In this document: positions 1 through 10,160 of the stretch, one piece after another
How positions within the stretch are numbered: the stretch's first letter is position 1
Layout: the number at the start of each line of letters is the position of its first letter
NCBI RefSeq assembly: GCF_000196675.2
Contig: NC_015312.1
Coordinates: 4,154,001 to 4,218,000, forward strand
Direction: 5' to 3'
From: Pseudonocardia benzenivorans CB1190
GTDB lineage: Bacteria > Actinomycetota > Actinomycetes > Mycobacteriales > Pseudonocardiaceae
Length of the DNA stretch: 64,000 nt
Made by a program: the position numbers and the translations under genes
Notes under the pieces: model-generated
The model's input: only the letters and a program-made list of their open reading frames with translations
Database searches by the model: none
Told to the model about the DNA's origin: nothing

Positions 1-687
1 CTCGGGGTGCCGCTGCCACCGAGCACCTTCGCCGAGTTCTCGCTCGTCGTCGCGATCCTGCTGCCGACGGCGCTGGTGCTGCGGCGGATGTACGCCGCGG
101 TGCGCAGCGTCGCCGCACGGCGCGGCGTCGGGGTGCTGTGGGACGTCGGCACGTTCTGGCCGCGGTGGTTCCATCCGCTCGCGCCGCCCACCTACTCCGA
201 CCGCGCCGTCACGGGCCTGACCGACCGCATCGAGGACGTCGAGCCCGGCGAGGTGTTCGTCGTGGCGGCGCACAGCCAGGGATCGGTGATCGCGGGCACC
301 GCGCTGCTCGCCGCGAACCCGCGGACCCCGGTCGCGCTGCTGACGTTCGGCTCGCCGTGGCATCACCTCTACGGCGAGTTCTTCCCCGGCTACTTCGACA
401 CGGGAGCGACGGCGGCGCTGGTCGACACGCTCGACCGGCGCTGGCGCAACCTGTACCGCGACACCGACCCGATCGGCGGGCCGGTCCACGACCCGGCCGT
501 CGACGCGTCCGCCCTCGCCGACCCGCACCTGCGCATCCACAGCGACTACTGGCTCGAGCCCGAGTACGGCGTCGCCGTCGCGCGCCTCGAGCGGGCGATC
601 AGGTCGGCCGTGCAGCACCCCACGCCGGGGCCGTCGGAACGGACCGGACGACCGGCGAGGGAACAGACCACGCCCACGACCCGTTGA
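1..687 (+). CDS. Membrane-anchored alpha/beta-hydrolase-like protein, C-terminal part (5' end outside window)
   Basis: The reading frame is already open at base 1, so only the last ~228 residues are visible. A hydrophobic stretch (FSLVVAILLPTALVL) is probably the last membrane segment. It is followed by a soluble domain with the serine-hydrolase elbow AHSQGS and a beta-strand context (EVFVVAAHSQGSVI ... VALLTFGSP) typical of lipase-like alpha/beta hydrolases. A histidine in LRIHSDYW near the C-terminus could complete the triad. The last ~25 residues are low-complexity Pro/Arg/Thr. The stop lies 7 bp before the thioredoxin start, so the two may be co-transcribed. The substrate cannot be inferred. 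Confidence 0.7.
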   Translation, partial: LGVPLPPSTFAEFSLVVAILLPTALVLRRMYAAVRSVAARRGVGVLWDVGTFWPRWFHPLAPPTYSDRAVTGLTDRIEDVEPGEVFVVAAHSQGSVIAGTALLAANPRTPVALLTFGSPWHHLYGEFFPGYFDTGATAALVDTLDRRWRNLYRDTDPIGGPVHDPAVDASALADPHLRIHSDYWLEPEYGVAVARLERAIRSAVQHPTPGPSERTGRPAREQTTPTTR

Positions 688-694
688 CCCCACC

Positions 695-1081
695 ATGGCG
701 ACCGTTGAGCTGACCACCGAGAACTTCGACGACGTCGTCGGCGGACCCGGAACCGTGTTCGTCGACTTCTGGGCGTCGTGGTGCGGGCCGTGCCGTCAGT
801 TCGGACCGGTCTTCGAGGAAGCCTCCGAGCGGCACACCGACATCACGTTCGCGAAGGTCGACACCGAGGACCAGACCGAGCTGGCGCAGGCCTTCGGGAT
901 CTCGTCGATCCCGACGGTGATGGCGGTGCGCGACGGCGTCGTCGTCTACGCGCAGCCGGGTGCGCTGCCCGGTCCGGCGTTCGAGGACCTCATCGGCAAG
1001 GTCCGCGACGTCGACATGGAGAAGGTGCGCGAGGCCGTCGCGCAGCAGCAGGCCGAGCAGGCGGCCCAGCAGGGCGACTGA
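695..1081 (+). CDS. trxA: Thioredoxin
   Basis: A 128-residue thioredoxin: cytosolic dithiol-disulfide reductase kept reduced by thioredoxin reductase. The active site WCGPC is at residues 29-33, and the cis-Pro motif SIPT, the FVDFWASW strand and the DTEDQTELAQAFGI helix are all in family positions. It is ~20 residues longer than typical TrxA because of a Gln/Ala/Glu-rich C-terminal extension (EAVAQQQAEQAAQQGD), probably helical and dispensable. A palindromic repeat starts 3 bp after its stop codon, and a strong hairpin separates it from the convergent IclR gene. Confidence 0.93.
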   Translation: MATVELTTENFDDVVGGPGTVFVDFWASWCGPCRQFGPVFEEASERHTDITFAKVDTEDQTELAQAFGISSIPTVMAVRDGVVVYAQPGALPGPAFEDLIGKVRDVDMEKVREAVAQQQAEQAAQQGD

Positions 1082-1084
1082 CCT

Positions 1085-1125
1085 GTGCGTGGCGATGGTC
1101 GCTACCGCGGTACATCGCCACTCAC
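1085..1125. repeat. GTGAGTGGCG palindromic element, copy A
   Basis: Left arm GTGCGTGGCGATG (1085-1097) pairs with CATCGCCACTCAC (1113-1125) with one mismatch. The centre TACCGCGGTA is itself a perfect palindrome, unlike the other copies, whose centre is GGTCGC-CGGA-GCGACC. It starts 3 bp after the thioredoxin stop codon. Related copies are at 14590, 25675, 29631 and 55982. Confidence 0.75.
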
Positions 1126-1197
1126 GACCCACGGCGTGGAGCGTCGTCCCCAGTCGTCGCGCCGCACGACGAACTCACGACCACCCTCAAGAGCGAA

Positions 1198-1225
1198 CGG
1201 CCCCGGGACCGCGGTCCCGGGGCCG
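1198..1225. terminator. Bidirectional hairpin terminator between trxA and the IclR gene
   Basis: A perfect 28-bp palindrome with 13-bp G/C arms (CGGCCCCGGGACC, 1198-1210, and its complement, 1213-1225) lies between two convergent genes. It has no T-run, which is common for actinobacterial terminators. Confidence 0.75.
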
Positions 1226-1284
1226 TCGTCGTTCGGCGCGGCTCGACGACCCGTCAGCTCCGTCGAGCCGGACGCGACCCGCCG

Positions 1285-2109
1285 TCAGCCCGCCTGCGCC
1301 GTTCCCGGGCGCAACGGCTCCAGCTCACCGGCGACCCCCTCGGCGGCCCTGCGCAGCAGCGGGACCGCCTGCTGGATCAGGGCGTCGGACATCCGCGGCG
1401 ACGGGCCCGAGATCGAGACGGCCGCCCGGGGCGCGCGGCCCGGGACGGCGACCGCGACGCACCGGACGCCGATCTCCTGTTCCTCGTTGTCGACGGCGTA
1501 GCCCGCCTCGCGCACCCGGTCGAGCTCGGCGCGGAACCCGTCGGGCGTGATGATCGTGTGCCCCGTCTGCGGGTGCATCACCGACCCGGCGACGATCATG
1601 TCGGCCTGCTCGGGCGGCATGAGCGCCAGCATGGCCTTGCCGACGGCCGTGCAGTGCACCTGCGCCCGGCGGCCGACCTCGGTGAACATCCGCATCGCGT
1701 GCACGCCCGGGACCTGCGCGGTGTAGACGACGTGGTCGCCGTCGAGCATCGCGAGGTTGGCGCTCTCGCCGATCTCGTCGACCAGTTCGCGCAGGTAGGG
1801 CATCGCCCAGGTGCCCAGCAGCTGCGAGGCGTGCTCCCCCAGGCGCATCAGGCGCGGCCCGAGCGCGTACTCCCGCGACGGCTGCTGGCGCACGTAGCCG
1901 AGGTCGACGAGGGTGCGGACGAGCCGGTGGATCGTCGGCAGCGGGAGCGCGAGACGGGCCGCGAGCTGGGACAGGCCTGCCGTCCCACCGAGGTCGCTCA
2001 TCGCCTCCAGCAGCTCGAAGGTGCGCTCCACGGACTGGACGCGGCCGCTCCCCCGCTCGGGCGCAGGGTCCGCGCCGGGCTCCGGACCCGCTGGGGACTG
2101 CTTGGGCAT
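1285..2109 (-). CDS. IclR-family transcriptional regulator of the adjacent glyoxylate operon
   Basis: A 274-residue IclR/KdgR-type regulator. An N-terminal winged helix (SVERTFELLEAMSDLGG...LSQLAARLALPLPTIHRLVRTLVDLGYV) is followed by a GAF-like effector domain containing the family signature region (RRAQVHCTAVGKAMLA, NEEQEIGVRCVAVAV). I chose the start MPKQSP at 2109 rather than the upstream in-frame start at 2154, because the extra 15 residues are low-complexity. It is divergent from the hyi-glxR-gcl-glxK operon across 340 bp that hold symmetric sites, so it is probably the GclR/AllR-like repressor responding to glyoxylate or allantoin metabolites. That effector is inferred from family knowledge only. 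Confidence 0.88.
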   Translation of the reverse strand: MPKQSPAGPEPGADPAPERGSGRVQSVERTFELLEAMSDLGGTAGLSQLAARLALPLPTIHRLVRTLVDLGYVRQQPSREYALGPRLMRLGEHASQLLGTWAMPYLRELVDEIGESANLAMLDGDHVVYTAQVPGVHAMRMFTEVGRRAQVHCTAVGKAMLALMPPEQADMIVAGSVMHPQTGHTIITPDGFRAELDRVREAGYAVDNEEQEIGVRCVAVAVPGRAPRAAVSISGPSPRMSDALIQQAVPLLRRAAEGVAGELEPLRPGTAQAG

Positions 2110-2364
2110 CTCGCCGCTCCCGTGTCGATGCGCGAACCGGCCGGAAGCGCACATCGTCTTCCGCCATCCGGAATCCTACCCGCCGGTCCGGCCGACCCGG
2201 ACGCCGCGCGAGGCCGAGCGCGCCCCTTCGCCGCGGCCGGACCCGCCGCACCCCGGGCGCAGCCCGCCGGCCGCCGGCTGCTCCGTGCTGCCCAGGCCCT
2301 GCTCAGGCGGGACGTCACCCGCCCGGCATCCGTCGGTCGGCCGCCGTCCACGCAGGTCGAGTGT

Positions 2365-2393
2365 TTGACAGGTGTCCCCGCTCACTTTACAGT
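2365..2393 (+). promoter_or_regulatory. Predicted sigma-70-type promoter of the hyi operon
   Basis: TTGACA at 2365-2370 and TACAGT at 2388-2393 are separated by 17 bp, a near-consensus vegetative promoter. It lies 57 bp upstream of the hyi start. The rest of the 340-bp IclR-hyi intergenic region (2110-2449) is G/C-rich with no other gene apparent; I did not locate a promoter for the IclR gene. Confidence 0.6.
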
Positions 2394-2436
2394 TCTCGCA
2401 GAACAGAAGTTGACTTCCACGATACGAAATTGGAAG
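2392..2436. promoter_or_regulatory. Two candidate IclR operator sites
   Basis: Site 1 is GTTCT-CGC-AGAAC (2392-2404), a perfect inverted repeat that starts within the -10 box. Site 2 is CTTCCA-N11-TGGAAG (2414-2419 and 2431-2436), perfect arms with the right arm merging into the ribosome binding site GGAAGGAG (2432-2439). Both are placed where repressor binding would block initiation. TTCCA/TGGAA half-sites resemble those of some IclR-family regulators; assignment to the neighbouring IclR is inference. Confidence 0.5.
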
Positions 2437-2449
2437 GAGCGGCGTCCCC

Positions 2450-3274
2450 GTGAACCGCCCCGCGATGCGCTACCTGCCCAACTGCTCGCTGCTGTTCGCC
2501 GAGCTCCCGCTGCTCGAGCGGCCGGCCGCCGCGAAGGCCGCCGGGTTCGACGCGGTCGAGTTCTGGTGGCCGTTCGCCGAGGCCGTGCCCGCCGACGCCG
2601 AGGTGGAGGCGTTCGTCACCGCGATCTCCGACGCCGGGGTCGCGCTCGTCGGGCTCAACTTCTTCGCGGGCGACCTCGCGGGCCCGGACTGCGGCGTGCT
2701 GTCGCTCCCGGCGCGCTCGCCCGAGTTCCGGGCGAACCTCGCCGTCGCGGCATCGATCGCCGGGCGCCTCGGCGTCCGCGGCCTCAACGCGCTGTACGGC
2801 AACCGTGCCGACGGCGTCAGCCCGCAGGAGCAGGACGAGCTCGCCACCGAGAACCTCGTCCTCGCCGCCGAGGCGGTCGCGGCCGCGGGCGCCACCGTGC
2901 TCGTCGAGCCGATCAGCGGGCCCAAACCCTACCCGCTGCGCACCGCCGCCGACGCCGTCGCGGTCGTCGACCGGGTGCGCGCCGCGGGTGCCCCGAACGT
3001 CGGCTTCCTGTTCGACCTGTTCCACCTGGGGGCCAACGGCGACGACCTCGACGAGGCCATCACCCGGCACTTCGACGTGATCGCCCACGTGCAGATCGCC
3101 GACGTACCCGGCCGCGGCGAGCCCGGCTCCGGCGAGCTGGACCTCATGGGCCGGCTGCAGACCCTGCAGGACAAGGGCTACGACGGCTGGGTCGCGCTGG
3201 AGTACAAGCCGTCGACCGGCGACACCGCCGAGAGCCTGCACTGGCTGCCGCGCGCCCGGCGCGGCGCCGCCTGA
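2450..3274 (+). CDS. hyi: Hydroxypyruvate isomerase
   Basis: A 274-residue xylose-isomerase-like TIM-barrel protein that interconverts hydroxypyruvate and tartronate semialdehyde. Visible family features are the N-terminal MRYLPNCSLLFAELPLLERPAAAKAAGFDAVEFWWPF, the loop GLNFFAGDLAGPDCG, the metal-ligand regions LVEPISGPKPYPL and FLFDLFHLGANGDDL, HVQIADVPGRGEPGSGEL, and the C-terminal WVALEYKP. The GTG start is supported by GGAAGGAG about 10 bp upstream. It is the first gene of a four-gene unit with glxR, gcl and glxK, the classical glyoxylate-to-glycerate route, which makes the assignment secure. Confidence 0.9.
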   Translation: MNRPAMRYLPNCSLLFAELPLLERPAAAKAAGFDAVEFWWPFAEAVPADAEVEAFVTAISDAGVALVGLNFFAGDLAGPDCGVLSLPARSPEFRANLAVAASIAGRLGVRGLNALYGNRADGVSPQEQDELATENLVLAAEAVAAAGATVLVEPISGPKPYPLRTAADAVAVVDRVRAAGAPNVGFLFDLFHLGANGDDLDEAITRHFDVIAHVQIADVPGRGEPGSGELDLMGRLQTLQDKGYDGWVALEYKPSTGDTAESLHWLPRARRGAA

Positions 3275-3310
3275 CCTCCCTGTCCGCGATACCTCCGGAG
3301 TGACACCAGA

Positions 3311-4201
3311 ATGAGCACCACCACCGTCGCGTTCATCGGCCTGGGCATCATGGGCCGCCCGATGTCGGCCAACCTCGTCGCGGCCGGCTTCGACGTCGTC
3401 GGCTACAACCGCTCCCCGGCGCCGATCGAGGCGCTCGTCGCCGCGGGGGGCCGCGGGGCGGGCAGCATCGCCGAGGCGGTCAAGGGCGCCGACGTCGTCG
3501 CCGTCATGGTCCCCGACTCCCCCGACGTCGAGGCGGTCCTCGCGGGCCCCGACGGCGTGTTCGACAACGCCGCCGAGGGCACGCTCGTCATCGACTTCTC
3601 GACGATCCTTCCCGACGTCTCGCGCCGGCTCGCCGCGCAGGGCGCCGAGCGCGGCCTGCGCGTCCTGGACGCCCCCGTCTCCGGCGGCGAGGCGGGCGCG
3701 GTCGAGGGCGTGCTGTCGATCATGGTCGGCGGCGACGCCGAGGCGTTCGCCGCGGCACAGCCCGTGTTCGACGCCGTCGGGGCGACCATCGTGCACGTGG
3801 GACCGGCGGGCGCCGGCCAGACCGTGAAGGCCGCCAACCAGCTCATCGTCGCCGGGAACATCCAGCTGCTCGCCGAGGCGATCGTGTTCCTGGAGGCCCA
3901 CGGCGTCGACACCGAGGCGGGCGTGACGGTACTGGGTGGGGGCCTGGCCGGCAGTACCGTCCTGCAGCGCAAGGCGGGCAACATGCTGAACCGGGACTTC
4001 ACGCCCGGCTTCCGGATCGCGTTGCACCACAAGGACATGAAGATCGTGACCGACGCCGCGCGGGCGGCCGGCGTGGTGATCCCGCTGGGCGCGCACGTCG
4101 CCCAGCTGGTCGCGGCGCTGAACGCGCAGGGCCACGGCGGCCTCGACCACTCCGCCCTGTTCACCACCGTCGAGCAGCTCTCCGGCCGCTCCGGTTCCTG
4201 A
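3311..4201 (+). CDS. glxR: 2-hydroxy-3-oxopropionate (tartronate semialdehyde) reductase
   Basis: A 296-residue beta-hydroxyacid dehydrogenase that reduces tartronate semialdehyde to D-glycerate with NAD(P)H. The N-terminal Rossmann motif is [15 protein letters not shown]. The substrate-binding signature [11 protein letters not shown], the catalytic lysine region [11 protein letters not shown] and the C-terminal all-helical domain with HHKDMKI are present. It lies 36 bp after hyi and 23 bp before gcl in the same orientation. Context and motifs favour GlxR/GarR over 3-hydroxyisobutyrate dehydrogenase, which shares the fold. Confidence 0.9.
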   Translation: MSTTTVAFIGLGIMGRPMSANLVAAGFDVVGYNRSPAPIEALVAAGGRGAGSIAEAVKGADVVAVMVPDSPDVEAVLAGPDGVFDNAAEGTLVIDFSTILPDVSRRLAAQGAERGLRVLDAPVSGGEAGAVEGVLSIMVGGDAEAFAAAQPVFDAVGATIVHVGPAGAGQTVKAANQLIVAGNIQLLAEAIVFLEAHGVDTEAGVTVLGGGLAGSTVLQRKAGNMLNRDFTPGFRIALHHKDMKIVTDAARAAGVVIPLGAHVAQLVAALNAQGHGGLDHSALFTTVEQLSGRSGS

Positions 4202-4224
4202 CCCGACCCACGAGAGGACCTGTC

Positions 4225-6017
<1,793 letters not shown>

Positions 6018-6018
<1 letters not shown>

Positions 6019-7151
6019 TGCGGGTCGTCGTCGCCCCCGACAAGTTCAAGGGCTCGCTGACCGCCGTCCAGGTGGCCGAGCGCGTCGGGGCAGGGCTGCA
6101 GGCGGTCGCGCCGGAGGTCGACGTCGTCGCCCTCCCGGTGGCCGACGGCGGCGACGGCACCGTCGACGTGGCCCTCGCGGCGGGCTTCCACGCCGTGCCC
6201 GCCACGGCGTCGGGTCCGACCGGCGAGCCCGTGCAGACCCGGTGGGCGCGTCGCGGCGACGTCGCGATCGTCGAGCTGGCCGCAGTCTGCGGGCTCGTCC
6301 GGCTCCCCGGCGGACGGCCGGACCCGTTGGGCGCGAGCAGCATCGGGCTCGGTGAGGTGATCGGGGCGGCGCTCGCGGCCGGCTGCCGGCAGATCGTCGT
6401 GGCCATCGGCGGCAGTGCCGGAACCGACGGCGGCGCCGGGCTGCTCACCGCGCTGGGCGCCGTGGTGCGCGACGCGACGGGCCGCCCGGTGCCACTCGGC
6501 GGGGCCGCGCTCGCCGGGGCCACGTCGCTCGACCTGACCGGGCTCGACCCCCGGCTCGCCGTGACGGACCTCGTGGTGGCCTGCGACGTCGACAACCCGC
6601 TGTGCGGGCCTCGCGGTGCCGCGGCGGTGTACGGGCCGCAGAAGGGCGCGACCCCGGCCGACGTCGCGACGCTCGACGCCGCACTGGGCCACTGGGCCGG
6701 CCTGGTCGCCGACGCGACGGGCACCGACCACCGCGACGACCCGGGCGCCGGCGCGGCGGGCGGGGTGGCCTTCGCGGCACGGGCGGTGCTCGGGGCGGCG
6801 CTGCGCCCGGGCATCGACCTCGTGCTCGACCTGCTGCGGTTCGACGAGCACCTCGCCGGGGCCGATCTCGTCGTCACCGGGGAGGGCGCGCTCGACGAGC
6901 AGACGCTCGCCGGGAAGGCCCCGGCCGGCGTGGCCGCCGTGGCCCGTGCCGCCGGGGTGCCCGTCGTCGCCGTGACCGGGCACAGCGCGCTGACCGCGGC
7001 CCGGCTGCGCGCGGCCGGGATCGAGCAGGCCTACGCGCTCACCGACCTCGAACCCGACGTCGCGCGGTGCATCGCCGACGCGGGTCCGCTGCTGGAGGAG
7101 CTCGCACGGGGCCTTGCGAGGGACCGGCTCCGCGGCGCGGTGGTCACCTGA
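6018..7151 (+). CDS. glxK: Glycerate kinase (GlxK/GarK type)
   Basis: A 377-residue class-II glycerate kinase that phosphorylates D-glycerate and so feeds the pathway into glycolysis. The start MRVVVAPDKFKGSLTA is the family N-terminus. PVADGGDGTVD, the GGSAGTDGGAGLLTALGA loop, CDVDNPLCGPRGAA, YGPQKGA, GAAGGVAFAARA and VTGEGALDEQTLAGKAP are all family signatures. The ATG overlaps the gcl TGA (TGATG). It is the last gene of the operon, followed by a modest hairpin before the convergent GntR gene. Confidence 0.94.
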
Positions 7152-7167
7152 GTCGGGAATGACGTTG

Positions 7168-7186
7168 CCGGCCGTGGCATGGCCGG
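7168..7186. terminator. Short hairpin between convergent glxK and GntR genes
   Basis: CCGGCC (7168-7173) and GGCCGG (7181-7186) flank a 7-nt loop (gtggcat). The position in a 43-bp convergent gap supports a terminator, but the stem is only 6 bp. Confidence 0.4.
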
Positions 7187-7194
7187 TGAGCCGC

Positions 7195-7980
7195 TCACGA
7201 ACCGTCGGCCGGGCCGAACCGGTAGCCGCTGCGCGCGGAGAACTGGGCCGTCACCGCGAACCGGTCGCCGCGCACGAGGGTGTGGCGCCACTCGACGCCG
7301 CGCAGCCCCACCTTGCCGAGGCGCTCGATCGAGAACGCGGCGATGCCCGTGGGGATGCCGAGCAGCTCGCGTTCGGACTCCACCGGCACCACCGCCCGGA
7401 TGTGCTCCTCGCCGCCCGAGAGGCGCACCCCGCAGCGCTCGGCGTACTCGTCGTAGAGCGCGGTGTGGGTGAAGTCGACGTCGAGCAGCGGGGCGGCCAG
7501 CGACTCGGGCAGCCACACCCGGTCGACGGCCAGTGGCGACGAGCCCGCGAGCCGCAGCCGCTCCAGGTAGACCAGCGGCGTCGACTCCTCCAGCCCGAGC
7601 CGGGTGGCGACGACGCCGTCGGCCCGCACGTCGAGGGTCCGCACGACGCTGCGCTGCCGCAGGCCGGTGGCCTCGACAGAGGCGAAGAGGCTGTAGAGCG
7701 CGCCGAGGGGCTGCTCGATCTCGACGGGATCGGCCAGCCGCGGCGCACGGCCCCGCGCCGCGACGACGGTGCCCTCGTCGCGCAGCCTGCGCAGCGCCTC
7801 CCGGACGGTGTGCCTGCTGACCCCGTACTCGGCGACCAGCGCGAGCTCGCCGGGGAACGCGTCGGCGAACGCGCCGCCCCGCAACCGGCGCCGCAGGTCA
7901 CCCAGCAGCTGCGACCACAGCGGCTCGGCGAGCGTACGGTCGAGCGGGGCCGCCCCCAGCTCGCTTGTCACGCCGCTCAT
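7195..7980 (-). CDS. GntR-family regulator, HutC/UTRA subfamily
   Basis: A 261-residue regulator. The N-terminal GntR winged helix (PLWSQLLGDLRRRL...FPGELALVAEYGVSRHTVREALRRLRDEGTVVAARGRAPRL) is followed by a UTRA ligand-binding domain (residues ~100-245, with VYLERLRLAGSSPLAVDRVWLPESLA, TALYDEYAERCGVRL and FSIERLGKVG). UTRA regulators sense small metabolites such as sugars, histidine-pathway compounds or fatty acids. No obvious target lies beside it; it is convergent with glxK. The gap to the pabBC gene (7981-8045) shows no clear operator. Confidence 0.85.
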   Translation of the reverse strand: MSGVTSELGAAPLDRTLAEPLWSQLLGDLRRRLRGGAFADAFPGELALVAEYGVSRHTVREALRRLRDEGTVVAARGRAPRLADPVEIEQPLGALYSLFASVEATGLRQRSVVRTLDVRADGVVATRLGLEESTPLVYLERLRLAGSSPLAVDRVWLPESLAAPLLDVDFTHTALYDEYAERCGVRLSGGEEHIRAVVPVESERELLGIPTGIAAFSIERLGKVGLRGVEWRHTLVRGDRFAVTAQFSARSGYRFGPADGS

Positions 7981-8045
7981 CGTCCCCTCGCCGGTCGCTC
8001 GTCGCCCGCCCGCGCACTCCCGCGACCGGCCCGTCCGTCACGAAA

Positions 8046-10160
8046 CTACCCGTGCGGGCGAACCCGGTCCGTCGGCGCCACCCCGTGCCCACCCGGGCGC
8101 GCTGCGTCGACACCGGGCTCGTCCGCGGCGAGAGCCTCCCCCAGCGCGACGACGAGCGGGTCCGGTCGCTCCCAGCGCGCCCCCGTCCCCGCCACGGACC
8201 GGACCCACTGCACGCCGCGCAGCGCGTTGCAGACGAGCATGCCGTCGGCGGCCGCGAGCTCGTCGATCCCGACGGGCACCAGGTCGTAGGGCAGCCGCAT
8301 CCCGTCGAGGGCGTCGAGCAGCGCCTGCCGGGCGGTGCCGGGGAGCAACCGGCCGTCGAGCGGCGGGGTGACGAGCCGGCCGCCGCGGACGACGGCCACG
8401 CACGCGCGCGTCGTCTCCAGGACGGCGCCGTCGGTCCCGACGAGCAGCGGCGACGTCCCCGCGGGCACGTCGGCCTCGAGCGCGTCGAACCGGTCCCGGT
8501 CCGCGAGCTTGTGCGGGCGGCCCGCGGAGTCCCGGACGGGCACGAGCGTCACCCCGGGCTGGTCGGCGGGCGGCACGGGCGCAGGCCACGGCGTGACGAC
8601 GACGTCGACCCGGCCCGGGTCGTCGGGCCGCGCGTCGACCCGGACCCGCAGGTGGCCGGGGGTGTCGGCGACCGCGGCGCGGACGGCGGCGGGCACGTCG
8701 GCGCGCAGCGCGACGCCGTAGAGCTCCCAGTAGGAGCGCTGCAGCCTGCGGAGATGGTCGGCGAGCCGGCGCGGCCGGCCGTCGACGACCAGGAACGTCT
8801 CGAAGACCCCACGCGCCGGGTCGGCGTCCGGCGCGGCGCCCGCCGACGGAACGCCGGGGCCCGACGGGAGCCGCCCGCCGAGGACCGCGAGCAGCGGTGC
8901 GGCCTTGGTCAGGCACTCCCGCCACTCCTCGATCGGGCTCGAGTCCACCGTGACCCCGCCGCCGACGCCGAGGTGCGCGGTGCCGTCGGCGAAGACCTCG
9001 AGCGTGCGGATCGTGACGGCCAGCTCCAGGCCGGCGAGCGGGCCGCTGTAGCCCATTGCGCCGGTGAACAGCCCGCGCGACACCGGCTCCAGCGCCTCGA
9101 TCACCTCGACCGCGCGGATCTTCGGCGCGCCGGTGACCGAACCGGGCGGGAACGTGGCGGCCAGCAGCGCGGCGTCGTCGGAACCCGGGGCGAGGGCGCC
9201 GCGGACCTCCGAGACCAGGTGCCAGACCCCCGGGTGCGGCTCGACCGCGAGCAGCCGCGGCACCGTGACCGTGCCCGTCGCGCACACGCGCGAGAGGTCG
9301 TTGCGCATCAGGTCGACGATCATGACGTTCTCGGCGGCGTCCTTTGCCGACGCGGCGAGGACGGCACGCTCCCGCTCGTCGGAGCCGGTCCCGGTCCGCG
9401 GCCGGGTGCCCTTGATCGGCTCCGTGCGCACGGTCGGACCCGCACGGTGCAGGAAGACCTCGGGGCTCGCACCGACGGCCGCGCAGTGCGGATCGGCGAC
9501 GAAGCCGGCCCGCGCCGGCCGGAGCGCCTCGCCGAGGCGCGCCCACGCCTCGGCGGGTGACCCGTACAGCCGCAGGTCGAGGCGGGTCGCGATGTTGGCC
9601 TGGTAGATCTCGCCGCGGCGGATGGCCTGCACGCAGTGCTCGACGGCGGCGACGTGCCCGGCCGGGTCGGGGACGGCGGTGACGTCGAGCCGCACGTCGG
9701 TGCGTCCGGGGTCCACGGCGAGGTCGGCGGCGAGCGCGTCGCGCCGGGCCCGGGCGGCGGCCTCGTCGAAGTCGCCGGCGACGTCCAGCAGCGCCTCGTA
9801 CCACCAGCGGGAGCCGTCGTGGCGCAGCACGTCGCGGTACCAGGCGAGGGACGCGGCGAGCCGGGACCGGCTCGCTGGGAACGGCAGGTGACCGAACCAG
9901 CCGCCGCCCACCGCACCGGGCGGCCCGGCCGGCCCCACGACCTCGGGCACGTCGGCGAGCACCGCGAACGGGTCGCCCTCGCCCGTCCGCACCGGGTCGC
10001 AGGTCACCAGCGCGCCGCGCGACCACGCACCCGACCACGCCGTGACGCGCTCGCGCCGGGCGAGTCGGCGCACGACGTCGAAGACGCTCAGCCGGGCGAG
10101 GTGGGCCGGCAGCGGCAGTGTGCAGAGCCGGACCGCCGAGGCCCGGACGCGCTCGCCCAC
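8046..10160 (-). CDS. pabBC: Fused aminodeoxychorismate synthase component I and aminodeoxychorismate lyase
   Basis: A 704-residue fusion for 4-aminobenzoate (folate) synthesis. Residues ~1-435 form the chorismate-binding PabB half, with GEIYQANIATRLDL, TEPIKGTRPRTG, AENVMIVDLMRNDLSRVC and GSVTGAPKIRAVEVIEALEP. Residues ~465-704 form a class-IV PLP aminotransferase fold like PabC (GVFETFLVVDGRPRRLADHLRRLQRSYWELYG, HKLADRDRFDAL, DGAVLETTRACVAVV, DGRLLPGTARQALL). The PIKGT motif favours ADC synthase over anthranilate synthase. No glutamine amidotransferase (PabA) is adjacent. The start is a GTG at 10160. Confidence 0.92.
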   Translation of the reverse strand: MGERVRASAVRLCTLPLPAHLARLSVFDVVRRLARRERVTAWSGAWSRGALVTCDPVRTGEGDPFAVLADVPEVVGPAGPPGAVGGGWFGHLPFPASRSRLAASLAWYRDVLRHDGSRWWYEALLDVAGDFDEAAARARRDALAADLAVDPGRTDVRLDVTAVPDPAGHVAAVEHCVQAIRRGEIYQANIATRLDLRLYGSPAEAWARLGEALRPARAGFVADPHCAAVGASPEVFLHRAGPTVRTEPIKGTRPRTGTGSDERERAVLAASAKDAAENVMIVDLMRNDLSRVCATGTVTVPRLLAVEPHPGVWHLVSEVRGALAPGSDDAALLAATFPPGSVTGAPKIRAVEVIEALEPVSRGLFTGAMGYSGPLAGLELAVTIRTLEVFADGTAHLGVGGGVTVDSSPIEEWRECLTKAAPLLAVLGGRLPSGPGVPSAGAAPDADPARGVFETFLVVDGRPRRLADHLRRLQRSYWELYGVALRADVPAAVRAAVADTPGHLRVRVDARPDDPGRVDVVVTPWPAPVPPADQPGVTLVPVRDSAGRPHKLADRDRFDALEADVPAGTSPLLVGTDGAVLETTRACVAVVRGGRLVTPPLDGRLLPGTARQALLDALDGMRLPYDLVPVGIDELAAADGMLVCNALRGVQWVRSVAGTGARWERPDPLVVALGEALAADEPGVDAARPGGHGVAPTDRVRPHG

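Noticed and set aside
778..3303. Very long open frames on the opposite or alternate frames of real genes, such as this 841-codon frame
   Set aside because: They are Arg/Gly/Pro-rich translations that shadow conserved genes, typical of DNA with about 75% GC.
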